A stretch of 51,618 bases of DNA from Thermococcus sp. M39 (GCF_012027325.1 NZ_SNUG01000010.1:1-51618), one strand, 5' to 3'; shown: positions 16,098 through 25,201, counted from the first letter of the stretch. Made by a program: numbers and translations. The notes: a model not told the origin generated them from the sequence alone.

Positions 16098-17276
16098 TTA
16101 AAAACCAGCAATAAGCTCCGCTAATTTCTTTACTCCTTCCCTTATCCGTTCAACACTTTCGAATGTGAAGTTCAGTCTCATTTGATTTTCTCCGCCTTTT
16201 AAAGCGTAAAACACTTTTCCGGGCACATAAGCAACTCCTCTCTTAACAGCCTCCTCAAGTATCTCTTTTGTATCAACGTTGCCATCAATGGTTAGCCAGA
16301 TGAACATTCCCCCTTCTGGTCTTGTCCAGTTGACGTTTTCAGGCATGAACTCATCTAAGGCTTCAAGCATTGCATCTCTCTTTGGCTTGTAGAACTCTAT
16401 CAATCTTTGGATGTGCTTCTTTAATAGTCCTTTCCTCATGAATGTCCAAGTAACGTACTGTCCAACGGTGTTTGAACAAACATCAGTGGTCAGCTTTCCA
16501 ACTTCAAGCTTTTCCATGAGTTCCTCGCTCGCTATTAGCCATGCCAACCTAAAGCCTGGAACGAAAATCTTTGAGAACGTTCCCAAGTTTATTACTCTCC
16601 CGCTCTTATCAAAGTGCTTTATTGCTTTTACAGGGCTTCCTGAATAGCGAAGCTCTCCATATGGGTTGTCCTCAACTATTATGAAGTCAAAATCCTCCGC
16701 AAGCTCCACTAAGTGTTTCCTTCTCTCTTCGCTCATAGTGACTCCAGAAGGATTTTGGAACGTTGGAATTGTATAGAGGAGTTTTATCTTTTTGCCATCT
16801 GCTCTCAATTTCCTTAAGAGAGTCTCAAGCTCTTCAGTCTTCAGACCCTCTTCGTCAAGTCCAACTTGAAGAAATCTCGATCCATATATTTGGAAAGTGT
16901 TTAAAGCAACGAAATATGTTGGTGCCTCAACTACAATCATATCTCTTGGATCAACAAAGGCTCTGCCAACGATGTCAATCCCCTGCTGAGAGCCATGTGT
17001 TATCATTATCTCTTCAAGCTTTGCGTGGATTCCTTGGCTTTCCTTTAGGTGTTTTAATAATTCCTCCCTGAGACCTTCAAATCCCAGAGTTGAACCATAT
17101 TGAAAAGCATCGGGTATTTCTGCAACTTCTAAGAAGGCATCTTTTAACTCTTTAAGAGGAAAAACCTCCTTACTGGGCACTCCACCAGCAAATGAAATTA
17201 CATCTCCTCCCTTTATTAGAGCAAGCACCCTTTTGACTTCACTCATATCGACGTCAAGTATCCTATGAGAGAACAT
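16098..17276 (-). CDS. PLP-dependent aminotransferase, 2-aminoadipate/aromatic type (class I/II)
   Basis: 392 residues from ATG 17276, where GGTGAT sits just upstream; a longer open frame to 17399 has no RBS and a non-conserved, hydrophobic extension. Motifs: DVISFAGGVPSKEVFP, HGSQQGIDIVGRAF, YTIPTFQNPSGVTM, EDNPYGELRYSG and the PLP lysine in LGTFSKIFVPGFRLAW. This layout matches the Pyrococcus kynurenine/2-aminoadipate aminotransferase group, which transfers amino groups from aromatic or long-chain amino acids to 2-oxoglutarate. The exact substrate is not set by sequence. It is followed upstream by an ACT-domain gene. Confidence 0.85.
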   Translation of the reverse strand: MFSHRILDVDMSEVKRVLALIKGGDVISFAGGVPSKEVFPLKELKDAFLEVAEIPDAFQYGSTLGFEGLREELLKHLKESQGIHAKLEEIMITHGSQQGIDIVGRAFVDPRDMIVVEAPTYFVALNTFQIYGSRFLQVGLDEEGLKTEELETLLRKLRADGKKIKLLYTIPTFQNPSGVTMSEERRKHLVELAEDFDFIIVEDNPYGELRYSGSPVKAIKHFDKSGRVINLGTFSKIFVPGFRLAWLIASEELMEKLEVGKLTTDVCSNTVGQYVTWTFMRKGLLKKHIQRLIEFYKPKRDAMLEALDEFMPENVNWTRPEGGMFIWLTIDGNVDTKEILEEAVKRGVAYVPGKVFYALKGGENQMRLNFTFESVERIREGVKKLAELIAGF

Positions 17277-17310
17277 TCCATCACCTGAGCCCACACTTAT
17301 GTTCATCAAT

Positions 17311-17325
17311 GAATATAAATTTTTT
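17311..17325 (-). promoter_or_regulatory. Promoter of the aminotransferase gene
   Basis: Minus-strand GGGAAAAAATTTATATTC gives an A-rich BRE and TTTATAT TATA box about 40 bp before ATG 17276. Confidence 0.55.
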
Positions 17326-17407
17326 CCCGTATGCTTTAGCTTTATGACAATAATAACACTACCAAAGAAGATGCAAATACTGAAAATATGATGAGGCAAT
17401 AAGAGAT

Positions 17408-18088
17408 TTAGCCTCTTTTTCTCATCTTCAAAATCAAATCTTCAAGAATTTGGTAGGCTTTTGGAGCGACCCTTCTGTCAAGGACAAATATTGTGTCTTT
17501 ATGACACGAGATTACTTGGGTTATGTTTATTCCACTGAAGGAAAGGGCTGATGTAATGAAGGCAACAATTCCAGGTGTTTCAATTATATCTCCAGGGCTT
17601 ATTAAAACTATTGCTGTCTGCTCTTCAATGAGGTCAACTATATTCTCCTTCCCCAAAATCTTGACTATTTCGTCCTTTTCTTCACTTGAAACGACAATTG
17701 TGAACGTCTCAACACCTTGAGTGAGCTGGAAAAACCTTGCCTTTTCCATTACCTTTGAAAGCCTTTCAATTCTACTTAAAACAGCTCTTTTTTCGGCTGT
17801 TACAACGGTCAAATCAGATTGAAGCTCAATAACAGTTTTTGCAACTACATTTTTAATTTTCTCCTCAAAAGATGCTCTCTCTTTCTTCAGCTCCTCCCCA
17901 ATTCTTATCAGAGCCATCTTTACTGCTCCGGCTGAAGTTTTAATGCCCTTTCTTTCCAACTCCTCCAATAGGACTCTTGCCAAAGCACTGTAATTTATAA
18001 TATCCAAAACCAAGCATTCTCTAATTGCTGGTCTGGACAGAACGAGTTCTTTAACAGCCTTTGCAATGCTCACTTTTCCTTCAGGCAT
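17408..18088 (-). CDS. ACT-domain regulatory protein of unknown function
   Basis: 226 residues from ATG 18088, picked for GGTGAG just upstream. The N-terminus (IAKAVKELVLSRPAIRECLV, LARVLLEELERKGIKTSAG) looks like an all-helical DNA- or protein-binding part. The C-terminal 90 residues (TFTIVVSSEEKDEIVKIL, PGIVAFITSALSFSGINI, TIFVLDRRVAPKAYQIL) resemble paired ACT modules of the aspartokinase type, which bind amino acids. Its own promoter lies at 18113-18131. It probably senses an amino acid; adjacency to the aminotransferase and the amino acid importer supports this but does not prove it. Confidence 0.6.
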   Translation of the reverse strand: MPEGKVSIAKAVKELVLSRPAIRECLVLDIINYSALARVLLEELERKGIKTSAGAVKMALIRIGEELKKERASFEEKIKNVVAKTVIELQSDLTVVTAEKRAVLSRIERLSKVMEKARFFQLTQGVETFTIVVSSEEKDEIVKILGKENIVDLIEEQTAIVLISPGDIIETPGIVAFITSALSFSGINITQVISCHKDTIFVLDRRVAPKAYQILEDLILKMRKRG

Positions 18089-18112
18089 AATCTCACCAAA
18101 AGGAATACTCAC

Positions 18113-18131
18113 TCTAAATATATAACTTTTT
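18113..18131 (-). promoter_or_regulatory. Promoter of the ACT-domain gene
   Basis: Minus-strand CAAAAAGTTATATATTTAG is a strong BRE/TATA pair about 30 bp before ATG 18088. Confidence 0.6.
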
Positions 18132-18145
18132 GTGATGTATGGCAC

Positions 18146-18543
18146 TTAGTTTAAATGAATGCAAAAGTTAAATCATTTCCATTTTCGACTTTGAGATTTT
18201 TTGAATGTTTTGAAAAGGTGTTGTAAAAATGAAAAGAAAAGATTTAATACTAGCAGCTTTTACTATAATTACGTAAAAGGCCGTGCTTAAGCGTTCCTAA
18301 TGACATCTCCTAACTGTATAAATCCGATTTTTGATTTTCTCCGAATTCAAACCTTTTTTATCAATCTAAAAAGCTCTAGATTTCTCTAACAAACAAAATA
18401 AGAAATAAGCATCGAGATTTTTATATTACTACTTCGAGTTCTATAACCAATAGGAATATTTAATACTAAGAAACATGTCGAAAAATATATAAAGCCTTCT
18501 CAGTGTACATGAGACGTCAAAATACAGACATGGGGGGAGGGTC
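18146..18543 (+). promoter_or_regulatory. 398-bp intergenic region with promoter of the amino acid importer
   Basis: No gene was recognised. The clear signal is TCGAAAAATATATAAAG at 18478-18493 (BRE plus TATA), 50 bp before the GTG start, followed by a GGGGGGAGGG ribosome binding site. The rest is AT-rich; a second TATA-like CTGTATAAAT lies near 18315. Confidence 0.55.
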
Positions 18544-19839
18544 GTGAAGAAAGTATTGGCACTTTTGATAGTCAGTTTAATAGCCTTCTCCCTTGGATGC
18601 ATAGGGGGAGGAGAAAAGACAGCAACACCCAGCAGTACAGAGAGCACAAAAAGTGCAGAGGTTCAAGTTATAAGGATAGGTCTCCTAACTGACCTCTCAG
18701 GGCCTGCCGCATCAAAAGGACAGATTGTCAAAAACACAGTTGAGTTAGCTGAGGAAGACATAAACACATACTTTAAGGAGAAAGGACTGCCATACAAGGT
18801 GGAGATACTCGTTGAGGACACAAGAGCAGACCCAAAAGTTGCACTCGAAAAGCTTCAAATACTCAAGGCACAGGACGTTAACGTTGCAGTTGGTCTATAC
18901 TCAAACGAAGTCAGGAATGTTCAGAAATATGCGACTTCAAATAAGATTATAGTGATATCACCATCATCAACTGCACCTCCAAAGCTTATAGGATTCACAA
19001 AGCCAGAGGACAAGAAGTTCATCTTCAGGTTTGTTCCAACAGACCTCTTCCAGAGCAAGGTAATTGCCGCAGAGATTGAGGAATTAGGACTCAAGGGAAT
19101 AGCAATCGTTTACAGGGGAGATGCTTGGGGTAGGGGACTTCATGATGCACTTGTAGAAGAAATTGAGGGCAAAGTAGAAATAGGGGCCGATGTTGAGTAT
19201 CCAAGCAGCCCAACACCAGCAGACTGGTCACCCTACATAGCCAAGCTCGAAGACGGAGTTAAGGATCTCATCAGTAAATATGGAAAAGACAAGGTTGGAG
19301 TCTGGGCAGTTGGATTTGACGAAGTTGCAACGCTATTAACCCAAATTCCAGATGATTCAGTCCTCCTCCAAGTTAAGTGGATTGGCACAGATGCAATGGT
19401 TGGGAACCAAAAGATAATTGAAGAGGCTAAGGACAAAGCAGTAAAAGTTGGATTGTTCTCAACCCAGTTCTATTCAGAAAGTGATGAAACTGCAAAGTTG
19501 AAGGAGAAGTTTAAGGCAAAGTTCGGTGGAGAACCGGACCAATACGGATTGAATGCTTATGATGCTACATGGGTGGTTGCATTAGCCTATGTTGAGGTAC
19601 TTAAGGAGAAAGGAAGCTATGACCCAGACTTGATGGTTCAAAAGATTAAGGAAGTCCTTGAGAAGTACAACAGCGGTGCCTATGGCGTTAAGCCAGTAAC
19701 TGGAACTATAGAGCTTGACGAGTGGAATGACAGATCAAGCGGTGACTATGCAATCTACAAGGTTACAGAAAGCGGATGGGAAATGATTGGAATATGGAAG
19801 TCAGACACTGGTAAAATCGAGTGGTCTGAGAAGCCCTGA
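18544..19839 (+). CDS. livK: Branched-chain/hydrophobic amino acid ABC transporter binding lipoprotein, copy 1
   Basis: 431 residues. The lipoprotein signal peptide ends at the lipobox LGC (Cys19), followed by a Thr/Ser-rich tether. A type I periplasmic binding fold follows (IRIGLLTDLSGPAASKGQ, EILVEDTRADPKVALEKLQ). It captures an amino acid outside the cell for LivHMGF. It is a close paralog of the protein at 20354-21649 but differs in the ligand loop: VGLYSNEV here, VGPLSSGEV in copy 2, the canonical form. Start GTG 18544. Confidence 0.9.
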   Translation: MKKVLALLIVSLIAFSLGCIGGGEKTATPSSTESTKSAEVQVIRIGLLTDLSGPAASKGQIVKNTVELAEEDINTYFKEKGLPYKVEILVEDTRADPKVALEKLQILKAQDVNVAVGLYSNEVRNVQKYATSNKIIVISPSSTAPPKLIGFTKPEDKKFIFRFVPTDLFQSKVIAAEIEELGLKGIAIVYRGDAWGRGLHDALVEEIEGKVEIGADVEYPSSPTPADWSPYIAKLEDGVKDLISKYGKDKVGVWAVGFDEVATLLTQIPDDSVLLQVKWIGTDAMVGNQKIIEEAKDKAVKVGLFSTQFYSESDETAKLKEKFKAKFGGEPDQYGLNAYDATWVVALAYVEVLKEKGSYDPDLMVQKIKEVLEKYNSGAYGVKPVTGTIELDEWNDRSSGDYAIYKVTESGWEMIGIWKSDTGKIEWSEKP

Positions 19840-19883
19840 TTTTTCTTCCTTCCTTTTAAAATATTTTGTTGGGGGTGTTTCCT

Positions 19884-20039
19884 ATGGCGTTGCTGCAAGA
19901 AGAATCCAATTATCCTCCAAAGCATGGTGATTTGTTGCGTGGAAGGAATCCTTTCGGGACTTTAAGGACATATGAAAAGTCCGGTACGGTGGGGATTTCT
20001 TACATAGCAGAGCCAAAATACTTCAAGGAGGGGCTTTGA
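19884..20039 (+). pseudogene. livG start fused to a trpC (indole-3-glycerol phosphate synthase) fragment
   Basis: The DNA after the copy-1 binding protein repeats the stretch before livG (ATTTTGTTGGGGGTGTTT and ATGGCGTTGCT), so the first four codons copy livG. The 51-residue frame then reads GDLLRGRNPFGTLRTYEKSG and GISYIAEPKYFKEGL. This resembles the N-terminal barrel part of TrpC (the region containing YEKSGA-x-x-ISVLTE-x-KYF), then stops at TGA. It looks like a recombination scar joining a duplicated transporter segment to a deleted trp operon. Confidence 0.6.
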
Positions 20040-20048
20040 GCTTTTTAG

Positions 20049-20186
20049 AAAGATCTGCTCGGAAACAGAGTTGCAGTTGGCTTTGGAATCTCAAAGGGAG
20101 AGCACGTTAAAGCCCTTGTAAATGCTGGGGCAGATAAGTATAGAGAAAGTGCTGAAAAAGTGCTTGAAGAAAACTCAGGGAACTAA
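20049..20186 (+). pseudogene. trpA (tryptophan synthase alpha) C-terminal fragment
   Basis: After an in-frame stop at 20046-20048 the frame reads DLLGNRVAVGFGISKGEHVK and ALVNAGAD and ends at TAA 20184-20186. VAVGFG-x-S-x-x-EHV-x-x-L-x-x-GAD is the conserved C-terminal phosphate-binding region of TrpA; the usual GVVVGSA after GAD is missing, so the fragment is itself internally deleted. With the trpC fragment just upstream, it marks the two ends of a trpC...trpA operon whose middle is gone. Confidence 0.6.
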
Positions 20187-20223
20187 TGGATAGATTAGAG
20201 CATTGCTGAATTCGAATGATGAC

Positions 20224-20272
20224 AAATGTATTTTAAAGATAGTTATCAAAATGTATTTCAAAGATAGTTATC
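20224..20272 (+). repeat. Two tandem 24-bp repeats upstream of the copy-2 binding protein promoter
   Basis: 20224-20247 and 20249-20272 differ at one base (T or C at position 11) and have a 25-bp period. Each ends in GATAGTTATC, itself a short inverted repeat (GATA/TATC). They lie about 20 bp before the BRE, a typical site for an activator or a dimeric Lrp-like regulator. Confidence 0.6.
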
Positions 20273-20290
20273 ACATTGTCAGAAATTTTT

Positions 20291-20349
20291 CCGAAAAATA
20301 TTTAATGAAAAAGCTAGTTGAAATGGAGGAAATTCTAATAAGGGGTGAT
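20291..20349 (+). promoter_or_regulatory. Promoter and RBS of the copy-2 binding protein
   Basis: CCGAAAA (BRE) and AATATTTA (TATA, 20296-20303) are followed by the RBS GGGGTGAT at 20342-20349, four bases before TTG 20354. Confidence 0.6.
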
Positions 20350-20353
20350 AAAA

Positions 20354-21649
20354 TTGAAAAAAGTTTTAGCATTTTTGGTGGTGTGTCTAGTTGTCCTCTC
20401 CCTTGGATGCATAGGGGGAGGAGAAAAAACAGCAACACCAAGTAGCACAGAGAGCACAAAAAGTGCAGAGGTTCAAGTTATAAAAATCGGTCTCCTAACA
20501 GACCTTTCAGGGCCTCTCTCTTCAGATGGACAAAACGTCAAGAACTGTGTTGAGTTAGCTAAAGAGGAAATAAACGAATACTTCAAGGAAAAAGGCCTGC
20601 CATACGAAGTGGAGATACTCGTTGAGGACACAAGGACAGATCCAAAAGTAGCTCTTGAAAAGCTACAAACACTTAAGGCACAGGACGTTAACGTTGTTGT
20701 TGGTCCGCTCTCAAGTGGTGAAGTCAGGAACCTCAGGAGCTACGCCACATCAAATAAGATTGTAATAATATCACCATCAACTGCACCACCACAAAAGATT
20801 GGAGCTATGAAGCCAGAGGACAAGAAGTTCATTTTCAGGTTTGTTCCAACAGACCTCTTCCAGAGCAAGGCAATTGCCGCAGAAATTGAGGACTTGGGAT
20901 TCAAGGGAGTAGTCATAATATACAGAGGAGACGCATGGGGTAAGGGACTTCACGATGCACTTGTTGAGAAGATCAAGGACAAGGTAGAGATTGGAGCCGA
21001 CGTTGAGTACCCAAGCAACCCAGCACCAACAGACTGGTCACCGTATATAGCCAAGCTCGAAGATGGTGTCAAGCAACTCATTGACAAGTACGGAAAGGAC
21101 AAGGTTGCAGTTTGGGTAGCTGGATTTGACGAAGTTGCAACACTATTGACACAAATACCAGACGATTCACCTCTCCTTCAAGTTAAGTGGATTGGCTCAG
21201 ATGGAACGGTTGGAAGCCAGAAGATAGTTGAAGAAGCCAAAGGCAAGGCGGTAAAAGTTGGACTGCTCTCAACACAGTTCTACTCAGAGAGCGATGAGGC
21301 TAAGAAGTTGAAGGAGAAGTTCAAGGCAAAGTTCGGTGGGGAGCCGGAGCAGTACGGATTGATTGCCTACGATGCAACATGGGTAGCTGCATTGGCATAT
21401 GCTGAGGTTCTCAAGGAGAAGGGAAGCTATGACCCAGACTTAATGGTTCAGAAGATTAAGGAAGTCCTTGAGAAGTACAACAGCGGTGCCCTTGGAGTTA
21501 AGCCAGTAACGGGAACAATAACCCTCAACGAGTGGAACGACAGGGCAAGTGGTGACTATGCAATCTACAAGGTTACAGAAAGCGGATGGAAAATGATTGG
21601 AATATGGCACTCAGACACCAATAAAGTCGAGTGGCTTGAGAAGCCTTGA
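20354..21649 (+). CDS. livK: Branched-chain/hydrophobic amino acid ABC transporter binding lipoprotein, copy 2
   Basis: About 431 residues. TTG 20354 is chosen because GGGGTGAT ends four bases upstream and because it aligns with the copy-1 start (KKVLA); an in-frame GTG at 20345 lies inside the RBS. Lipobox LGC is followed by a Ser/Thr tether and a type I binding fold with the canonical VGPLSSGEV ligand loop. It lies directly before livG and has its own promoter. It is probably the original binding protein of the system, copy 1 being the diverged duplicate, or the reverse. Confidence 0.9.
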   Translation: MKKVLAFLVVCLVVLSLGCIGGGEKTATPSSTESTKSAEVQVIKIGLLTDLSGPLSSDGQNVKNCVELAKEEINEYFKEKGLPYEVEILVEDTRTDPKVALEKLQTLKAQDVNVVVGPLSSGEVRNLRSYATSNKIVIISPSTAPPQKIGAMKPEDKKFIFRFVPTDLFQSKAIAAEIEDLGFKGVVIIYRGDAWGKGLHDALVEKIKDKVEIGADVEYPSNPAPTDWSPYIAKLEDGVKQLIDKYGKDKVAVWVAGFDEVATLLTQIPDDSPLLQVKWIGSDGTVGSQKIVEEAKGKAVKVGLLSTQFYSESDEAKKLKEKFKAKFGGEPEQYGLIAYDATWVAALAYAEVLKEKGSYDPDLMVQKIKEVLEKYNSGALGVKPVTGTITLNEWNDRASGDYAIYKVTESGWKMIGIWHSDTNKVEWLEKP

Positions 21650-21690
21650 TTCTCTTTCTCCCTTTAAATATTTTGTTGGGGGTGTTTTCT

Positions 21691-22452
21691 ATGGCGTTGC
21701 TCAGGACTGAGAGCATTTCAAAATCATTTGGTGGGGTAAAGGCTTTGGATAATGTTAGTATAACGGTCGATGAACACACCCTCACGCTCATCATAGGTCC
21801 AAATGGTAGTGGAAAGTCGACTTTAATCAATGTTATCTCGGGTTTTCTAAAGGCTGACAGTGGAAAGGTGATATTCGAAGAGAAGGACATAACGAACAAG
21901 CCCCCAAACGAAATTTACAGCTATGGTATCGTTAGGACTTTCCAGACGCCACAGCCGCTCAAAGAGATGACTGTTTTAGAGAACTTATTGATAGCAGAGA
22001 GGCACATAGGAGAGAACATCAGAACAGCCCTAAACTACAAGAAGTGGCTGAAGCAGGATGAAGAGCTCGTTGAAAGGGCATATGAGCTGTTGAAGTTCCT
22101 TAAGCTTGACCATCTTTGGGATCACAAAGCTGGCTCTCTAAGTGGTGGACAGATGAAGCTCCTTGAGATAGGGAGAGCATTGATGACAAACCCAAAGCTA
22201 ATAGTTATGGACGAGCCAATTGCGGGTGTTGCTCCTGGTTTAGCCCACGAAATATTCAACAAGCTCGTAGAGCTGAAGAAGCAGGGAATCACGCTCTTAA
22301 TAATTGAACACAGGCTGGATATAGTTCTCAAGTACATTGACCACCTCTACGTCATGTTCAATGGTCGCGTTATAGCGGAAGGTAGGGGCGAGAAAGAGAT
22401 AGAAAAAGTTTTGAACGATCCAAAGGTCGTGGAGGTGTACATAGGTGATTGA
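21691..22452 (+). CDS. livG: Branched-chain amino acid ABC transporter ATPase LivG
   Basis: About 253 residues from ATG 21691 (RBS GGGGGTG). Walker A is GPNGSGKST, the signature [15 protein letters not shown], and Walker [14 protein letters not shown]. The [11 protein letters not shown] stretch and the EHRLD His-loop are characteristic of LivG. An upstream in-frame start at 21646 would run through the RBS and is not conserved. Confidence 0.92.
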   Translation: MALLRTESISKSFGGVKALDNVSITVDEHTLTLIIGPNGSGKSTLINVISGFLKADSGKVIFEEKDITNKPPNEIYSYGIVRTFQTPQPLKEMTVLENLLIAERHIGENIRTALNYKKWLKQDEELVERAYELLKFLKLDHLWDHKAGSLSGGQMKLLEIGRALMTNPKLIVMDEPIAGVAPGLAHEIFNKLVELKKQGITLLIIEHRLDIVLKYIDHLYVMFNGRVIAEGRGEKEIEKVLNDPKVVEVYIGD

Positions 22453-23164
22453 AACAAAAAACCTCAGTGCTGGTTATGGAAAGCTACAAATTTTGTTTGA
22501 GGTTAATGTGAAAGCAAAAAAGGGAGAGATTACAACAATCGTGGGACCTAACGGAAGTGGAAAATCAACATTCTTAAAGACCCTCTTTGGTTTAACGACA
22601 ATCTATTCAGGCAAAATATACTACAAGGGTGAAGACATTACCAACGTTCCACCATATCAGAAGACTCGTCTTGGAATAGCATATCTCCCTCAGACAAACA
22701 ACGTTTTTGCAAACTTAACTGTAGAGGAGAACCTCAAGATGGCCGGATACACAGTTCCAGATGAAGAGCTCAAGGACAGGATAGATTTGGCATTAAGTGT
22801 CTTCCCAGAAATAAAAGAATTGCTCAAGAGAAAAGCGGGGACTTTGAGTGGTGGACAGAGGCAATTCTTAGCCATGGCTACAGCTTTAGTTAGGAAGAGC
22901 GAGCTTTTGATGCTTGATGAGCCAACTGCACAGTTATCTCCTAAGCTAGCTGAGACAATATTCAGCAAGATAGTCGAGCTTAGGGATGATTATGGACTAA
23001 CGATTCTCTTAGTCGAGCAGAATGCAAAGAGGGCTTTGGAGATAAGCGACAAGGGATACATGCTCATAAGCGGAAGGGTCGCATTTGAGGGCAAAGCGAG
23101 AGACCTACTTGAGCATGAGAAGTTCCAAAGCTACTTCTTAGGATTAGTGGAGGAGGTGGAGTAG
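22445..23164 (+). CDS. livF: Branched-chain amino acid ABC transporter ATPase LivF
   Basis: 239 residues from GTG 22445, overlapping livG by 8 bp; RBS GGAGGTG at 22431-22437. Walker A is [26 protein letters not shown] is the LivF-type Q-loop region, the signature is [15 protein letters not shown], and Walker B is [13 protein letters not shown]. It forms the heterodimeric motor with LivG. Confidence 0.92.
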   Translation: MIETKNLSAGYGKLQILFEVNVKAKKGEITTIVGPNGSGKSTFLKTLFGLTTIYSGKIYYKGEDITNVPPYQKTRLGIAYLPQTNNVFANLTVEENLKMAGYTVPDEELKDRIDLALSVFPEIKELLKRKAGTLSGGQRQFLAMATALVRKSELLMLDEPTAQLSPKLAETIFSKIVELRDDYGLTILLVEQNAKRALEISDKGYMLISGRVAFEGKARDLLEHEKFQSYFLGLVEEVE

Positions 23165-24070
23165 ATGGGAGTGCTTGAAGGTGCCATAACATATGCAAAC
23201 CTCTTGGTACTCTTAAGCTTGGGTTTAACACTCACCTACATAACTACTGGAGTGCCAAACTTCGCTCATGGCTCATTCGCGGCCATTGGTGCATATTTTG
23301 CATTTACCGTGTTTAAATTGCTCGGCATTAACCCTTACTTTGCAGTTCCCCTATCTTTCATCTTGGGAGGAATAATTGGAGTTATAACCTACACATTCAT
23401 ACTTAAGCCACTCATAAAAAGAAACGCCTCACTTGAAATGCTGATGATAGCAACACTTGCTTGGGACATAATACTCTTTGGAGTCATAGGAGCCTTTGCT
23501 GAAAGCATAAGCACTGTGGTCAAGAGCCCTGCGACACAATTCGTCTTCACGTACCTTGATTTCACTATTGGAGGAATTCCCGGAAGGCTAATAGTGTCAT
23601 CTCTGCTAATCCTACTGACGCTCTTTGGATTGTACATACTACTCTACAAAACGAAGTTCGGAATAGCGTTGAGGGCTTCAATGGAAAATCCAGCACTTGC
23701 AGAGGCGATGGGTATCAACGTTGAGAGCACAAGGTTGTTCTCATGGTTCTTGGCGGGAGCATTGGCAAGCATGGCCGGTTCAGTTTTACCCTTCCTCCAA
23801 GAGATAGTTCCAGCAACGGGAGGTCTCATAATAGTGTCAATCTTTGCCGCGAGTATAGTAGGTGGTCTACACCACATCGCAGGTGCACTAGTTGGGGGTT
23901 ACGTCATTGGGCTCTCTGAATCATTAATAACCTATGGACTTTCCTCAATCTTTGGTACTGGAGTGTTAGTTTACGGGAAGGTTGTTTCACTCCTCATAAT
24001 GATAGCCACCTTGCTGATGACGCCTGAGGGAATAACAGGAACAAAGCTTTGGGGGAGGTTGGTAAAGTGA
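23165..24070 (+). CDS. livH: Branched-chain amino acid ABC transporter permease LivH
   Basis: 301 residues, about eight membrane segments. GLTLTYITTGVPNFAHGSFA is the conserved N-terminal LivH element, and ALRASMENPALAEAMGINVE with SWFLAGALASMAG is the cytoplasmic coupling loop. It starts directly after the livF stop. Confidence 0.92.
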   Translation: MGVLEGAITYANLLVLLSLGLTLTYITTGVPNFAHGSFAAIGAYFAFTVFKLLGINPYFAVPLSFILGGIIGVITYTFILKPLIKRNASLEMLMIATLAWDIILFGVIGAFAESISTVVKSPATQFVFTYLDFTIGGIPGRLIVSSLLILLTLFGLYILLYKTKFGIALRASMENPALAEAMGINVESTRLFSWFLAGALASMAGSVLPFLQEIVPATGGLIIVSIFAASIVGGLHHIAGALVGGYVIGLSESLITYGLSSIFGTGVLVYGKVVSLLIMIATLLMTPEGITGTKLWGRLVK

Positions 24071-25098
24071 TAGGCGAGTTGATTCAGCTGATACTCGTGT
24101 GGTTCGGCATATACTTAATTGTCAACTTAAGCCTTAACATGGAGTTCGGTAATGGAGGAATACCAAACTTTGGAAGGCACTTCGCTGTCATCATTGGTGC
24201 AATAACTTTGGGAGGAATAGTGAACAGGTTATTAATGCTCGTCTTTGGAGTTCATGGAAATATAATAGACGCAAGCACCGAAGTGAGTGCAAAGGCAAAT
24301 GAAGTCATAGCACAGCATCCAATTTATGGTCTTGGATTGCTAATCTTTACATTAGCTTTAGCATTCATAGTTGGATTCCTTACTGGGTTAGTGTTTATAT
24401 TGCCAAGTGCAAAGCTCAAGGAGGACTACTTAGGTGTTACGCTGTTGGCAATTGGTGAAGTCATGTTCTTTGTGACATACTACACACCTTCACTGATAGG
24501 AGGCTACTACGGTGCTTCAGTACCAGACATCTTAGCATTCATCCCAGGAGAACAGAGAAACTTAGTCTTTGTAGCCATAATCTTAGCTATAGCACTTCTG
24601 GTGTATTTCTTCGTTGAGAGGCTCATCAACACCCCCTATGGAAGGCTGATAAGAGCCATGAGGGAAAACGAAAACGTTGTGATAGCATTTGGAAGAGACA
24701 TCATGAAAGTCAGAATGAAAACTGTGGCATTAGGGTCAGGAATAGCAGCAATGGCAGGTGCTTTGTTTGGATTTTATTCAGCAAACATAATATCAAGTGC
24801 ATTTACAAGGGTCGAGTGGACATTCTACCCGTTCCTCATGATACTCTTAGGTGGAAAAGGAAACAACAGGGGAGTTGTCCTTGGGACATTTGCCTTCATT
24901 CTCATGAAAGTGCTCATAGAAGCCTACAAGTTCCAAATAAAAGCATTCCTCCACTTACCGTTTGAGGCAGTGTGGCTTGAATACATTCTCTTCGGAATAT
25001 TGGCATTAATAGTTATCTACTACAAACCAGAAGGAATCCTCAGAGAAGAACCCATAGTGACAGAACCCATAAAGAAGCTGAAGAAAGCAAAGGCTTGA
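24067..25098 (+). CDS. livM: Branched-chain amino acid ABC transporter permease LivM
   Basis: About 343 residues from GTG 24067, overlapping the livH stop by 4 bp with RBS GGGGGAGG at 24051-24058. Nine or so membrane segments; NTPYGRLIRAMRENENVVIAF is the coupling loop and GGKGNNRGVVLGTFAF a family motif. The C-terminus is Lys-rich. Last gene of the importer. Confidence 0.9.
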   Translation: MIGELIQLILVWFGIYLIVNLSLNMEFGNGGIPNFGRHFAVIIGAITLGGIVNRLLMLVFGVHGNIIDASTEVSAKANEVIAQHPIYGLGLLIFTLALAFIVGFLTGLVFILPSAKLKEDYLGVTLLAIGEVMFFVTYYTPSLIGGYYGASVPDILAFIPGEQRNLVFVAIILAIALLVYFFVERLINTPYGRLIRAMRENENVVIAFGRDIMKVRMKTVALGSGIAAMAGALFGFYSANIISSAFTRVEWTFYPFLMILLGGKGNNRGVVLGTFAFILMKVLIEAYKFQIKAFLHLPFEAVWLEYILFGILALIVIYYKPEGILREEPIVTEPIKKLKKAKA

Positions 25099-25201
25099 CT
25101 TATCTTCTTTCTTTTTTTGGTGGCGTAAATGCTAATTTATCACAAAACACTGGGCTTTAAGCGAGTTTGTTATAGCCAGTGCTGGAAACCTCACTATGGT
25201 C

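Noticed and set aside
17277-17399. A 41-residue N-terminal extension of the aminotransferase
   Set aside because: It covers the BRE/TATA box at 17311-17325, has no RBS, and the conserved protein starts at ATG 17276 behind GGTGAT.
20200-20280. CRISPR array from the 24-bp repeats
   Set aside because: Only two units with a 25-bp period and no spacers.
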